Notes under the pieces: generated by a model
Databases searched by the model: none
The model's input: the letters and a program-made list of their open reading frames with translations, nothing else
Told to the model about the DNA's origin: nothing
Translations under genes and position numbers: made by a program
Shown: positions 26,958 to 35,881 of the stretch, piece by piece
Position numbering within the stretch: the stretch's first letter is position 1
How the letters are laid out: the number at the start of each line of letters is the position of its first letter
DNA from: Rossellomorea aquimaris
GTDB lineage: Bacteria; Bacillota; Bacilli; Bacillales; Bacillaceae_B
Length of the DNA: 64,000 nt
Direction of reading: 5' to 3'
NCBI RefSeq assembly: GCF_020172085.1
Contig: NZ_JAIVAT010000003.1
Location: forward strand, 434,001-498,000

Positions 26958-27920
26958 ATGTTATCACGTCTCTTTAATAAGAATAAAAACAAAATCAATA
27001 TCGTCATCAGTGATCAATGGATTCGGTTTGTTGAACTGAAGTCTGTATCTCCTCTACATATCCATCAATTTGGAGAGAAACGAATTGCGGACGGAATGAT
27101 CTCGGATGGTAAAATCATTGAAAAAGAAGCATTTCAAGCCTTTTTGGAGGAATGTGTCCTCGATTGGGGGATGAAGAAGAGGGAAGTTCAATTCATCGTA
27201 CCGAATACACAGATGATCATCAGGAAGATGTCTATCTCCTCCGATATCGAAGACGATGAGGTAAAGAGTCACTTGTTCCTGGAGATTGGGACGAGTATCC
27301 ATCTCCCTTTTGAGAATCCGGTGTTTGATGTCGTAGTGGTAGGCAATAAAGAAGATAAGAAAGAAATCATCCTTGTCGCTGCACCAGAAGATATTGTCAT
27401 GGAATATCAGCAGATGCTGACCGGTGCCCATTTAAAGCCCGTTGTGGCTGATATTAGTCCGCTTGCTTATTATCGCTATATTCATTCTTTAGATATGACT
27501 CAAAGAGAAAGTCATGAAATGCTTCTCTATTTCAGTCAGTCAAATGTCACTGTATCCATCTTCCATGATCATCAGCCTGTCTTTTTCAGACCGATCGGTT
27601 TAGGGGATGAGAGGGAAGTGGTAGAGGAAAGAACATATCAAAATAATTTTCAATCCCTGCCATTTGATGACGTTATGAAAGAAATCGACAAAGTGATCAG
27701 CTTTTACCGCTATACGCTTACAAATGATGAATCAACCATCAACAAAATTTACGTTGCCGGCGATCATCCCATGGTAGGGGAGATTCATACCCTCTTGTCA
27801 AAGCGATTTGAAATCGACATCATCGAGGTGCCTTCAGTCGCACGTGATGCCCATTCCAATGAAAAACTATCAAGTGAATTCCTCCTTGCCATCGGGTTGG
27901 GATTAAAAGAGGTGATATAG
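26958..27920 (+). CDS. pilM: Type IV pilus assembly protein PilM
   Basis: PilM is an actin-like cytosolic ATP-binding protein that links to the N terminus of PilN. This 320-residue protein has the PilM pattern: an N-terminal INIVISDQWIRFVELK strand pair, VQFIVPNTQMIIRKM, and a late KIYVAGDHPMVGEI segment. AAAAGGGG lies before the ATG. It overlaps pilN by one base (TAGTG). With pilN and pilO it forms the alignment complex found in most type IVa and monoderm pili. Divergence from proteobacterial PilM is large, so identity depends on fold pattern and order. Confidence 0.85.
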   Translation: MLSRLFNKNKNKINIVISDQWIRFVELKSVSPLHIHQFGEKRIADGMISDGKIIEKEAFQAFLEECVLDWGMKKREVQFIVPNTQMIIRKMSISSDIEDDEVKSHLFLEIGTSIHLPFENPVFDVVVVGNKEDKKEIILVAAPEDIVMEYQQMLTGAHLKPVVADISPLAYYRYIHSLDMTQRESHEMLLYFSQSNVTVSIFHDHQPVFFRPIGLGDEREVVEERTYQNNFQSLPFDDVMKEIDKVISFYRYTLTNDESTINKIYVAGDHPMVGEIHTLLSKRFEIDIIEVPSVARDAHSNEKLSSEFLLAIGLGLKEVI

Positions 27921-28543
27921 TGCTCGTTGATATCAATTTATTACCTCAAAGCGAAAAAAGGAGCCCCCAGTGGCTGTATGTCGTCACAGGAGTCATATCC
28001 CTCGGAATCCTTGCACTTATCGTTCTTTTTATTCTTGTGGGGAATATTGGAAAAGATGTCGATGCTCTAACGACTGAGTTACAGAGTACCAAGCAGCAAA
28101 GAGCTGAAAAAGAACAAAACATCTCAGACTTTGAGTCATCGGATGCGTGGGTACAATTAGAAAGTGCGGTGGGTTGGGCAGAGAACTATCCGATCGATAC
28201 CTTACCGGTTTTGGATCATCTTGTGGAATTGCTCCCGGAGCGGGGATTCATGAAAGAATTCACATATGCAGAAGATGGTAGTATCCAGTTATCCATTCAA
28301 TTTGATACAAGCAGTGAAGCTGCTTACTATTTAACACATCTGAAAGAATCTAAGTACATCGAGGATGCCAAACTATCATCCCTGGCTACGGAAGCCATCT
28401 CGGAAAAAGAACAATCTGCCGTCAATACAGAATCTGTTCTACCTAGATACATAGCTCAATATGACATCATATTAAATAGAGTCGCAATCAAAGAGATCGA
28501 AACAGAAGGAAATTCCGATGAACAAGGGGGCGATTCGGAATGA
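27920..28543 (+). CDS. pilN: Type IV pilus assembly protein PilN
   Basis: The 207-residue protein starts with MLVDINLLPQSEKR, the conserved INLLP motif by which PilN binds PilM. One membrane helix follows (about residues 18-42), then a coiled-coil and a small ferredoxin-like domain outside. The GTG start overlaps the pilM stop by one base, and the stop overlaps the pilO start (ATGA at 28540), so all three are translationally coupled. It has no outer-membrane partner to reach, since no PilP or PilQ is present. Confidence 0.92.
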   Translation: MLVDINLLPQSEKRSPQWLYVVTGVISLGILALIVLFILVGNIGKDVDALTTELQSTKQQRAEKEQNISDFESSDAWVQLESAVGWAENYPIDTLPVLDHLVELLPERGFMKEFTYAEDGSIQLSIQFDTSSEAAYYLTHLKESKYIEDAKLSSLATEAISEKEQSAVNTESVLPRYIAQYDIILNRVAIKEIETEGNSDEQGGDSE

Positions 28544-29304
28544 ACATTCAGTTCGATAGAAAAGAATGGCTATTCATCGGTACCTCCAGCGTTTTAGTGT
28601 TGAGTTTGATCTTAGGTTGTGTCTGGTTTTTCTATTTACCGGTCAAGAGTCAAAAAGAAAGTCTACAAAATGAAATTCAGACTGAAACGAAACTGGTAGA
28701 AGTATTGGATAACAAAATTGCCTCCATCAAACAGGATTCATTTGAAAATTCAAGTTCCCTTCAACAGAAGGTGCCGGTAAAACCGTTGACACAGCAGCTT
28801 CTCATCGACCTCGAGAAGGCTGAAATCGTCTCGGATAGCTTGATAACGAGTATTGAATTTACAGAAGGTACAGTGGCTCTTCCTGTAACAGAAGAAGCGG
28901 TTACGTCTCCCATTGAGGCAACCTCAGAAACGGATGAGGCTGTATCAACAGACAGCGCTGAACCTGCTGAGGTTCTTCCTTCTGGTCTTCAAAAATTGAC
29001 TGCCACCATGTCTGTCGAAGCGAAGAGCTATTTTGAAATAGAAGAATTCATCAAGAAATTAGAAGAACTGCACCGCATCGTCGAAGTGGAACAGATTTCT
29101 TTCAGTGGTCCTGCGGAATTACTGCAGTACGAGGATGAATTCGAAAACATTCAATTGAATATCGTTGTTTCTGCTTTTTACTTACCCGGTTTAGTAGAAC
29201 TTGAGAAGGAACTCCCTAAGCTGGATGCACCTGTACCATCAAACAAAAAGAATCCCTTTCAGCAATTCCCAGAACAAAAGTCAGAAGAACAAGATACCCA
29301 TTAA
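28540..29304 (+). CDS. pilO: Type IV pilus assembly protein PilO
   Basis: A 254-residue bitopic protein: residues about 12-33 are one hydrophobic helix, followed by a coiled-coil (KSQKESLQNEIQTETKLVEVLDNK) and a ferredoxin-like C-terminal domain (SVEAKSYFEIEEFIKKLEEL), the PilO pattern. A Thr/Ser/Glu-rich linker lies between them (about 125-150). PilO heterodimerises with PilN. The ATG overlaps the pilN stop. Sequence identity to well-known PilO proteins is expected to be low; order and topology carry the call. Confidence 0.85.
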   Translation: MNIQFDRKEWLFIGTSSVLVLSLILGCVWFFYLPVKSQKESLQNEIQTETKLVEVLDNKIASIKQDSFENSSSLQQKVPVKPLTQQLLIDLEKAEIVSDSLITSIEFTEGTVALPVTEEAVTSPIEATSETDEAVSTDSAEPAEVLPSGLQKLTATMSVEAKSYFEIEEFIKKLEELHRIVEVEQISFSGPAELLQYEDEFENIQLNIVVSAFYLPGLVELEKELPKLDAPVPSNKKNPFQQFPEQKSEEQDTH

Positions 29305-29315
29305 AGGTCTGATGA

Positions 29316-29756
29316 ATGATGATTAAAAATGAAAGAGGCTACACGCTTGTTGAATTGCTGGCTGTGATTGTCATACTAGGTATCATTGCCGTCATCGCCA
29401 TTTTGGCGATCAACACGATCATTGAAAAATCCAAACACCAAGCCTTTGTGGCCAATGCCCTGGCGATGAAAAGCTCTGCACAATACTATGCAAAAGACGC
29501 CATGCTTCAGGAACGGCAAATCAATAAGATAACCTATAAAGAATTGGTAGAGGCCAATTTGATCGAACCGATACTCGATCCCCATTCCAAAACCGTTTTG
29601 GCACCGGATGATGAATCGTATGTCCTGGCGAACGGGGAGAGCGTGATATCCATCTGTTTAAGGGGAATTGAATACAATCTTTGTACAAATGATAGTGGCG
29701 AAAAAGAAGAAATTCCGTTTTCTACTCTATCAATCAAATCCCTGAAGAAAAACTAA
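29316..29756 (+). CDS. Second type IV prepilin at operon end
   Basis: The 146-residue product opens with a very short leader (MMIKNERG) followed by YTLVELLAVIVILGIIAVIAILAI with Glu5, a normal pilin signal. The head contains two cysteines (ICLRGIEYNLC) that could form a disulfide, unlike the major pilin. It is the last gene of the operon, 11 bp after pilO, and is followed by a terminator. It may be an alternative major subunit or a minor pilin; position after pilO favours a minor role. The exact Met (29316 or a few codons later) is uncertain. Confidence 0.85.
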   Translation: MMIKNERGYTLVELLAVIVILGIIAVIAILAINTIIEKSKHQAFVANALAMKSSAQYYAKDAMLQERQINKITYKELVEANLIEPILDPHSKTVLAPDDESYVLANGESVISICLRGIEYNLCTNDSGEKEEIPFSTLSIKSLKKN

Positions 29757-29779
29757 AAAATTTGACGAAAACCTATTAG

Positions 29780-29811
29780 GACAAGACGACAAAAGTCTTG
29801 TTCTTTTTTTT
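29780..29811 (+). terminator. Terminator of the type IV pilus operon
   Basis: GACAAGAC (29780-29787) pairs with GTCTTGTT (29795-29802) and is followed by CTTTTTTTT. Confidence 0.9.
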
Positions 29812-29856
29812 ATGGGATGTGATAGCATGGAAAAAAATAGATGAAGGAGGGTGGCG

Positions 29857-30834
29857 ATGATGGGTAATCGTGGGAAAAACGACAAAAAGATTTCTATCAA
29901 AATTAATGGGGAAAAAACGAAGTTCGATGAAGATCTTCTTGTGTATGATTGGAAGCTGGGGGAGTCGGAAACAGCTGCCGGTGAAGAGGCGAAGGATGAC
30001 AGTTTTGATTGGATCCTTCCTGATGAAGAAGCCGAGCCTCCGCAGGAATATAAAAAGATTCATTATGTGTCGGGAAGTAAAAAGAAGAAAAGGTCTTTCA
30101 CAAACCCTTTTCAGGATTCGGTTAATCTGATTATGTCTTTGATCGGAGCGATTGTCGTGGGGGCGGTCCTTGGCTTTGGGACGCTTAAAGTGATCACAAC
30201 CACTGAAGGACCTGCTGCACCGGCGGCGACGCTGCAGGACGACACAGTTACAGGGAAAGCGGACGGTCAACAGGCGGTTTCCGCCGTCGAATTAGGAGAT
30301 TTCTCCACCTCAATCGTTCAGGGAGGTGTGTATTCGACAGAGGAGCAATTAAAAGCCATGCAGGATACTTTGTCAGCAAAAGGCTTTTCTCATGCAAGTG
30401 TAGAGAAAGACGGACAATTCTTTTTATTTCTGGGTGTTTCGGGAGATCTGGAAACGGCCAAAACCCTTGGAAGTAAACTCAAGGACCAAGGAGTAGAGGT
30501 GTATGCTAAGGATTTTGTTCTCGGATCTAAGGGAATCAACGCCTCTAAAGAAGAGAAAACATTTCTTGAAAAAGGGAATGCCCTCTTTACTTCAATCGCA
30601 CAGGTTAGCAGCAGTGGGATGATTGGAGGGACTCCAGATGAGGAAACGATGAAGACCGTTCAATCGGGAATAAAGGAATTGGAAGGCATCCAGGTAGGTC
30701 AAGAGTCCATTGCTTCGATGAAGAAGTCCTTAGTGGACGCGGGGAAAATGGCTGCGTCGATGAAATCTCCTGAGGATGCACAAAAAATTCAAGGGGAATT
30801 ATTATCTTATCTTCACCTATACGGCGGATTATGA
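29857..30834 (+). CDS. spoIIB: Stage II sporulation protein B-like SPOR-domain protein
   Basis: SpoIIB helps thin septal peptidoglycan and localise engulfment proteins. This 325-residue protein has a cytosolic charged region (about 1-90), one membrane helix (about 95-115, LIMSLIGAIVVGAVLGFG) and an extracytoplasmic SPOR domain (about 145-220, GVYSTEEQLKAMQDTL ... AKDFVLG), followed by a helical tail. The position directly before maf is that of spoIIB in B. subtilis. AAGGAGG (29844-29850) fits ATG 29857 or 29860 better than GTG 29851. Sequence similarity to B. subtilis SpoIIB is modest, so synteny matters for the name. Confidence 0.8.
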   Translation: MMGNRGKNDKKISIKINGEKTKFDEDLLVYDWKLGESETAAGEEAKDDSFDWILPDEEAEPPQEYKKIHYVSGSKKKKRSFTNPFQDSVNLIMSLIGAIVVGAVLGFGTLKVITTTEGPAAPAATLQDDTVTGKADGQQAVSAVELGDFSTSIVQGGVYSTEEQLKAMQDTLSAKGFSHASVEKDGQFFLFLGVSGDLETAKTLGSKLKDQGVEVYAKDFVLGSKGINASKEEKTFLEKGNALFTSIAQVSSSGMIGGTPDEETMKTVQSGIKELEGIQVGQESIASMKKSLVDAGKMAASMKSPEDAQKIQGELLSYLHLYGGL

Positions 30835-30875
30835 TTTCGACTGATTCTGACTATTTTCTAGGAAATAATCATACG

Positions 30876-30905
30876 AAGAGAGCTGTCTAAGACCAGCTCT
30901 CTTTT
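30876..30905 (+). terminator. Terminator of spoIIB
   Basis: AAGAGAGCTG (30876-30885) pairs with CAGCTCTCTT (30894-30903), eight-base loop, T tract to 30905. Confidence 0.85.
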
Positions 30906-30911
30906 CACTTG

Positions 30912-30940
30912 TTTACAGTAGGGGATTTTGGTAGTATATT
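30912..30940 (+). promoter_or_regulatory. Candidate sigma-A promoter of maf-radC
   Basis: TTTACA (30912-30917) and TATATT (30935-30940) are separated by 17 bp, 42 bp before the maf start. Confidence 0.6.
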
Positions 30941-30981
30941 CTTGTATCTCCCAATTTTCACTCTGAAAGGATTGGTATGGT

Positions 30982-31554
30982 GTGTCCAACCTCATACTCG
31001 CTTCACAATCTCCCCGTCGAAAAGAACTACTCGCACAAATCCAACTCTCTTTTTCTGTTATGAGCTCCAATGTAGATGAAAGCTTTTCATCCGATTTAAT
31101 GCCACATGAAGTCGTGATGTATCTAGCACAGAAAAAAGCCAAGGAAGTATCAAATCAATATCCAACTCATTATGTCATCGGTTCAGACACCGTCGTGACA
31201 AAGGATGGAAAGATCCTTGGAAAGCCAGGGTCTAAAGAAGAAGCTAAAGAAATGCTCAGTATGCTATCGGGATCTGCCCATGAAGTGTACACAGGTGTCG
31301 CAATCGTCCATGGTGAGGTGGAGAAACTCTTTTATGAAAAAACGGATGTTACGTTTTGGGAGTTGAGCTCCAAAGAGATCGATGATTATATCGCATCTGA
31401 AGAACCATTTGATAAAGCGGGTTCATATGGGATCCAGGGAATAGGAGCGAAATTCGTCAAAAAAATCAAGGGAGATTATTTCTCCGTCGTTGGCTTGCCT
31501 ATCTCACGGGTGAACCGCGTTTTACTTGAAATGGGCTATCTTCACTCAGAATGA
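30982..31554 (+). CDS. maf: Maf nucleoside triphosphate pyrophosphatase
   Basis: Maf hydrolyses non-canonical or modified nucleotides (dTTP/UTP class in Bacillus) and affects septum formation when overproduced. The 190-residue protein shows the signature LILASQSPRRKELL, the metal-binding VIGSDTVV with the Asp and Thr, KPGSKEEAKEML, and DKAGSYGIQGIGAKFV. GTG start after GAAAGGA. It is followed by radC with a 28-bp gap; order spoIIB-maf-radC-mreB is as in B. subtilis. Confidence 0.96.
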   Translation: MSNLILASQSPRRKELLAQIQLSFSVMSSNVDESFSSDLMPHEVVMYLAQKKAKEVSNQYPTHYVIGSDTVVTKDGKILGKPGSKEEAKEMLSMLSGSAHEVYTGVAIVHGEVEKLFYEKTDVTFWELSSKEIDDYIASEEPFDKAGSYGIQGIGAKFVKKIKGDYFSVVGLPISRVNRVLLEMGYLHSE

Positions 31555-31582
31555 CTCCTTCACGTAAGAATAGGAGGAACCT

Positions 31583-32293
31583 ATGGTTAAAACAATCCCT
31601 CAGCAGGAAGAAAACAGGTTGATGATCCGTGATTTTCCCCAGGATGAGAGACCAAGGGAAAGAATGATTCAAAGCGGTGCAGCCAGTTTATCCAACCAGG
31701 AACTGCTTGCGATTTTACTCCGGACAGGCACAAAGTCCGAGTCTGTACTTCAATTATCCAACAGGCTATTGACTCATTTTGATGGATTGAATCTATTAAA
31801 GGATGCGTCCCTTGAAGAGATTACGAAAACGAAAGGGATCGGACTTGCCAAGGCCGTCCAGATCATGGCTGCCGTTGAATTTGGCCGTCGCATCAGTAAT
31901 CTCGCCTTTGACGACAGATATTCGATCCGCTCCCCCGAAGACGGAGCCAATTATGTCATGAATGATATGAGGTTCCTGGCACAGGAGCATTTTGTCTGTT
32001 TATACCTCAACACTAAGAATCAAGTTCTCCACAAGCAAACCATCTTTATCGGAAGCCTCAATGCCTCCATTGTTCATCCAAGAGAAGTCTTTAAAGAAGC
32101 CTTCCGCCGCTCCGCAGCCTCCATCATTTGTATTCACAACCATCCATCGGGAGATCCGACACCGAGCAAGGAAGACATAGAAGTGACAAAAAGATTAGTG
32201 GAGTGTGGTCGAATCATTGGAATTGATATCCTCGATCACCTTATAATAGGGGAGAAGAAGTTTATCAGCTTAAAGGAAAAAGGGTATTTATGA
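31583..32293 (+). CDS. radC: RadC family protein (JAB/MPN domain, YsxA)
   Basis: The 236-residue protein has an N-terminal helix-hairpin-helix (about 60-95, EITKTKGIGLAKAVQI) and a C-terminal JAB/MPN metalloprotease-like domain with the JAMM motif HNHPSGDPTPS preceded by the conserved Glu (HPREVFKEA). The family was named for DNA repair but that role is disputed; the biochemical function is not established. TAGGAGG precedes the ATG. It is the last gene before the mre operon. Confidence 0.95.
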   Translation: MVKTIPQQEENRLMIRDFPQDERPRERMIQSGAASLSNQELLAILLRTGTKSESVLQLSNRLLTHFDGLNLLKDASLEEITKTKGIGLAKAVQIMAAVEFGRRISNLAFDDRYSIRSPEDGANYVMNDMRFLAQEHFVCLYLNTKNQVLHKQTIFIGSLNASIVHPREVFKEAFRRSAASIICIHNHPSGDPTPSKEDIEVTKRLVECGRIIGIDILDHLIIGEKKFISLKEKGYL

Positions 32294-32384
32294 CACTATG
32301 ATTTTTTTCCTGGTTACGCTATAATAAAGCTTATGATTTTTACAAACAATATGGTGATTCAATATAACGTGAGCTTACTGAAAT

Positions 32385-32417
32385 AAGAGAGTCATTCTAC
32401 AAGAGAATGAGTCTTTT
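32385..32417 (+). terminator. Hairpin with T tract in the radC-mreB gap
   Basis: AAGAGAGTCATTCT (32385-32398) pairs with AGAATGAGTCTTTT (32404-32417) with one mismatch and one wobble, five-base loop. It could end radC transcripts or attenuate mre transcription; a TATAAT at 32320-32325 upstream would put the hairpin in the mreB leader. Confidence 0.5.
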
Positions 32418-32548
32418 CGTTATGCATGAACGAACAATTATTGTGACGAAAATTAAGAAGATAGAGAGTGATTGGACAACTCTCCTATGAAAACACATAA
32501 AACCTTTTAAAAACCAGCCAATTTGTATCAGAAAGGGAGATACCATCC

Positions 32549-33556
32549 ATGTTTGGAACGAAAGATTTAGGGATTGATTTAGGAACTGCTAACACTTTGG
32601 TGTACGTGAAAGGCAAGGGGATTGTCGTTCGCGAACCTTCTGTTGTTGCACTTCAGACAGATAACAAGCAGATCGTTGCTGTAGGGAACGATGCGAAGAA
32701 TATGATCGGTCGTACACCGGGGAATGTAGTCGCGCTTCGCCCGATGAAAGACGGAGTGATCGCTGACTATGAAACGACAGCGACGATGATGAAGTACTAC
32801 ATAAAACAGGCGACACGGAATAAAGGTGCGTTTTCCAGAAAGCCTTATGTCATGGTTTGTGTACCTTCAGGCATTACCGGTGTGGAAGAACGAGCCGTCA
32901 TCGATGCCACTAGACAAGCGGGAGCACGTGATGCCTATACGATTGAAGAGCCTTTCGCAGCGGCGATCGGGGCAAATCTACCTGTATGGGAACCGACGGG
33001 TAGCATGGTCGTGGATATCGGTGGTGGAACGACGGAAGTAGCCATCATCTCTTTAGGGGGAATCGTGACGAGTCAGTCGATCCGTGTTGCCGGTGATGAA
33101 ATGGACGATAGTATCATTAATTATATCCGTAAAACATATAACCTGATGATTGGGGACCGAACAGCGGAAACCATCAAGATGGAAGTGGGATCTGCCGGAG
33201 ATGCAGAAGGGATTGAGTCGATGGAAATCCGCGGTCGTGACCTGCTGACAGGGTTACCGAAAACGATTGAAATCACAGCTGTTGAAATTGCATCAGCCCT
33301 TCATGATACCGTATACACGATTGTCGATGCCGTTAAGAGTACGCTTGAAAAGACACCACCGGAACTTGCAGCGGATATCATGGATAGAGGGATTGTGCTG
33401 ACAGGTGGAGGTGCACTTCTGCGTAACTTGGATAAAGTGATCAGCGATGAAACGAAGATGCCGGTCCTTATCGCGGAAGAGCCTCTGGATTGCGTGGCGA
33501 TTGGGACTGGTAAAGCCCTTGATCACATTCACTTATTCAAAACAAGAGGAAAATAA
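32549..33556 (+). CDS. mreB: Rod-shape determining protein MreB
   Basis: MreB is the actin-like filament that guides lateral wall synthesis. The 335-residue protein has the phosphate-1 motif [19 protein letters not shown], phosphate-2 [18 protein letters not shown] and the adenosine motif [23 protein letters not shown] lies before the ATG. mreC and mreD follow after a 163-bp gap that includes a terminator-like hairpin, so mreB may be partly uncoupled from mreCD. Confidence 0.99.
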   Translation: MFGTKDLGIDLGTANTLVYVKGKGIVVREPSVVALQTDNKQIVAVGNDAKNMIGRTPGNVVALRPMKDGVIADYETTATMMKYYIKQATRNKGAFSRKPYVMVCVPSGITGVEERAVIDATRQAGARDAYTIEEPFAAAIGANLPVWEPTGSMVVDIGGGTTEVAIISLGGIVTSQSIRVAGDEMDDSIINYIRKTYNLMIGDRTAETIKMEVGSAGDAEGIESMEIRGRDLLTGLPKTIEITAVEIASALHDTVYTIVDAVKSTLEKTPPELAADIMDRGIVLTGGGALLRNLDKVISDETKMPVLIAEEPLDCVAIGTGKALDHIHLFKTRGK

Positions 33557-33585
33557 TAAAGGATAGCAATAGGGGACGTCTCCTT

Positions 33586-33626
33586 ATGGGTGCAGGTGCA
33601 ACCTTAAGGCCGGCCCCATCTTTTTT
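33586..33626 (+). terminator. Terminator after mreB
   Basis: ATGGG (33586-33590) pairs with CCCAT (33615-33619) with further pairing inside (GGTGCA with TGCAACC); six T follow. Confidence 0.6.
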
Positions 33627-33654
33627 CGAAGAACCATGAATATTTTGACGAATG

Positions 33655-33681
33655 ATATCAAAAAATCATCATTTTTGATAT
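33655..33681. promoter_or_regulatory. Perfect 10-bp inverted repeat upstream of mreC
   Basis: ATATCAAAAA (33655-33664) and TTTTTGATAT (33672-33681) are perfect complements around seven bases. The right arm overlaps a possible -10 TATAGT (33679-33684). No T run follows, so an operator is more likely than a terminator. The binding protein is unknown. Confidence 0.45.
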
Positions 33682-33719
33682 AGTATTTACTAGAATGAGA
33701 AAAGGTTGAGGTGTACATC

Positions 33720-34598
33720 ATGCCACAATTCTTCCTGAATAAACGTTTGATCATTCTGCTCGTCAGTGTCATCGTCCTGGTGGGATTAATCGGTTTTTCT
33801 TTGCGGGACCGGGACAGTATCAGCTGGCCTGAGCAGTTTGTGAAAGATATGGTAGGATTCGGACAGTCGTTGGTTTCAAAACCTGTCAATTATGTAGCCG
33901 GAGTTGTTGATAACGTTCAAGATCTTCAAAATACATACACAGAAAATGAAAAGCTGAAAACACGCTTGGATGAATTAATCAAGCTTGAAACAAAAGTGAA
34001 AGACCTGAAGCAAGATAACGATGAACTACGGGCGGTACTGGATAAAAAGGAAAACCTTCGTGCCTATAGTACGATTCAGGCAACCGTCATTGCAAGAAAC
34101 CCGGATCAATGGCAGGAGCTCATCACCATTGATAAAGGTGAAGTGAACGGGATTAAGTCTGATATGGCCGTCATTTCTTCTGCAGGATTGATTGGGAAAA
34201 TTAAAAGCGTCAATAAATTTTCATCTACAGTGGAATTAATTTCGACCAATAATACAAAAAATCGAATTTCCACTGTCATTCAAAGTAAAGAAGAGGATAT
34301 TAACGGCTGGATCGAAGGTTATGACAACAAAGAAGAAGAGATTCTGGTTAAACGCATTTCCAACGATATGAAGGTCGAAAAAGGATCTAAAGTCATGACT
34401 TCTGGTCTCGGCGGTGTATTTCCTAAGGGATTGGTCATCGGTGAAGTAAAGGAAGTCAAGCCTGATCAATATGGATTGACGCAAACGGCATACGTGAAGC
34501 CGGCTGCTGATTTCTATCATCTAGAGCACGTTATGGTAATCGATCGTGAAATTCAAGGTGTGACAGAAGAAGATGCGGTTGAGGAGGAAGAGCAATGA
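33720..34598 (+). CDS. mreC: Rod-shape determining protein MreC
   Basis: MreC is a bitopic scaffold of the elongasome. Of 292 residues, about 7-27 form the membrane helix, about 65-110 a coiled coil (NTYTENEKLKTRLDELIKLETKV), and the rest two beta domains (ATVIARNPDQWQELITIDKG, MAVISSAGLIGKI, VMTSGLGGVFPKGLVIG), all typical. ATG 33720 follows GAGGTG and gives the usual short N terminus; GTG 33711 is an alternative. The stop overlaps the mreD ATG. Confidence 0.97.
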   Translation: MPQFFLNKRLIILLVSVIVLVGLIGFSLRDRDSISWPEQFVKDMVGFGQSLVSKPVNYVAGVVDNVQDLQNTYTENEKLKTRLDELIKLETKVKDLKQDNDELRAVLDKKENLRAYSTIQATVIARNPDQWQELITIDKGEVNGIKSDMAVISSAGLIGKIKSVNKFSSTVELISTNNTKNRISTVIQSKEEDINGWIEGYDNKEEEILVKRISNDMKVEKGSKVMTSGLGGVFPKGLVIGEVKEVKPDQYGLTQTAYVKPAADFYHLEHVMVIDREIQGVTEEDAVEEEEQ

Positions 34599-35116
34599 TC
34601 AGCAGGCTCCTCCTTCCTTTATTGACTATTATTTTTTACTATAGCGAAAGCTTATTTGTTCATTTGTTCCCTAGTGAAGAGTGGTTTGATCAGAAAATAA
34701 TTGTTCCCCATTTCCTTGTTATTGTGCTGTTCTTTATTTGTGCCTATTATCAATATCGGACCGCACTTCTTTATGGGCTCATTTTTGGCTTCCTATTTGA
34801 TATCTATTACACTGAAATCAATGGAATTTACCTGGTGTTATTTCCGTTCGTCATCTTTTTATCCCATCAGATGATGAAAGTGTTACATAATAACCTCTTC
34901 GTGTTAGGGATCATTTCCATGGTGAACATCTCTGTATTGGAATTTTTGGTCTACCAGATCAATCTGATCATCAAGAGGACGGATTTGACTTTCATGCAGT
35001 TTGTGGATTGGCGTTTATGGCCTACACTGGTCTTGAATATCCTGTTTTATATCATTCTTGCGTTTCCATTTAGAAACTATCTTCTGAAGAAACGGAAAGA
35101 ATGGTTGGATGAATAA
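34595..35116 (+). CDS. mreD: Rod-shape determining protein MreD
   Basis: A 173-residue polytopic membrane protein with about five hydrophobic helices and the conserved YGLIFGFLFDIYYTEINGIY segment typical of MreD, including the Asp in the second or third helix. It works with MreC and RodA/PBP2 in cell elongation. The ATG overlaps the mreC stop by four bases. MinC begins 84 bp downstream. Confidence 0.95.
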   Translation: MISRLLLPLLTIIFYYSESLFVHLFPSEEWFDQKIIVPHFLVIVLFFICAYYQYRTALLYGLIFGFLFDIYYTEINGIYLVLFPFVIFLSHQMMKVLHNNLFVLGIISMVNISVLEFLVYQINLIIKRTDLTFMQFVDWRLWPTLVLNILFYIILAFPFRNYLLKKRKEWLDE

Positions 35117-35199
35117 ATACAATTAGTAATTTTTTCATAAAAAGAGGAAATGACACTGCTTATGTCGAATTTATAGACGACTGAGGTGAAAATTGCGAC

Positions 35200-35880
35200 A
35201 TGAATAAGAAGCCAAATGTGATGATAAAAGGAACAAAAGAAGGTCTGACCCTTCATCTCAACGATCAATGCTCGTTTCGCGAGTTAAAGAAGGAATTGGA
35301 TGATAAGCTGTCTGCCCACTATCGGGAAACAGAAGGTACCCCTCTTTTAACGGTCAATATACAAACCGGCAACCGGTACTTAGCAGAAGACCAAGTTGAA
35401 GAGCTGAAGGATATTGTTAGACAAAAACGCAATTTAGTTGTAAACGAAGTATTGAGCAATGTCATAACAAAGAATGATGCTGAGAAACTTATAGATGAAC
35501 GAAATATCGAAACCCTCACTGGGGTCATCCGTTCGGGACAGGTCGTGGAAGTATCCGGCGACATTCTCGTTGTGGGAGATATCAACCCAGGGGGAAAAGT
35601 CCTCGCTGGAGGTAATATTTACATATTAGGTTCATTAAAAGGGATTGCCCATGCCGGCTGCAATGGAAATAAGGAATCGGTTATTGTGGCATCGAAAATG
35701 GCCCCATCCCAGCTGCGAATCGCGGATTCCTTAAACCGGGCACCCGATCGGGTAGAAGATGGGGATCACCGTGAAATGGAATGCGCGTATGTGGATGACA
35801 GTGGACAGATTGTTGTCGACAGATTACAAGTTTTGAAGCATCTTAGACCAAATATTACTAGTTTTAAAGGAGGAAGCTAA
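35200..35880 (+). CDS. minC: Septum site-determining protein MinC
   Basis: MinC blocks FtsZ assembly away from mid-cell. The 226-residue protein has an N-terminal MinC_N domain (about 1-100) and the C-terminal right-handed beta-helix (about 105-215) with VVGDINPGGKVLAGGNIYILGSLKG and GIAHAGCNGN. Met 35200 follows a GAGGTGA-type site at a slightly long distance. The stop lies one base ahead of the minD GTG, so translation is coupled. Confidence 0.97.
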   Translation: MNKKPNVMIKGTKEGLTLHLNDQCSFRELKKELDDKLSAHYRETEGTPLLTVNIQTGNRYLAEDQVEELKDIVRQKRNLVVNEVLSNVITKNDAEKLIDERNIETLTGVIRSGQVVEVSGDILVVGDINPGGKVLAGGNIYILGSLKGIAHAGCNGNKESVIVASKMAPSQLRIADSLNRAPDRVEDGDHREMECAYVDDSGQIVVDRLQVLKHLRPNITSFKGGS

Positions 35881-35881
35881 T

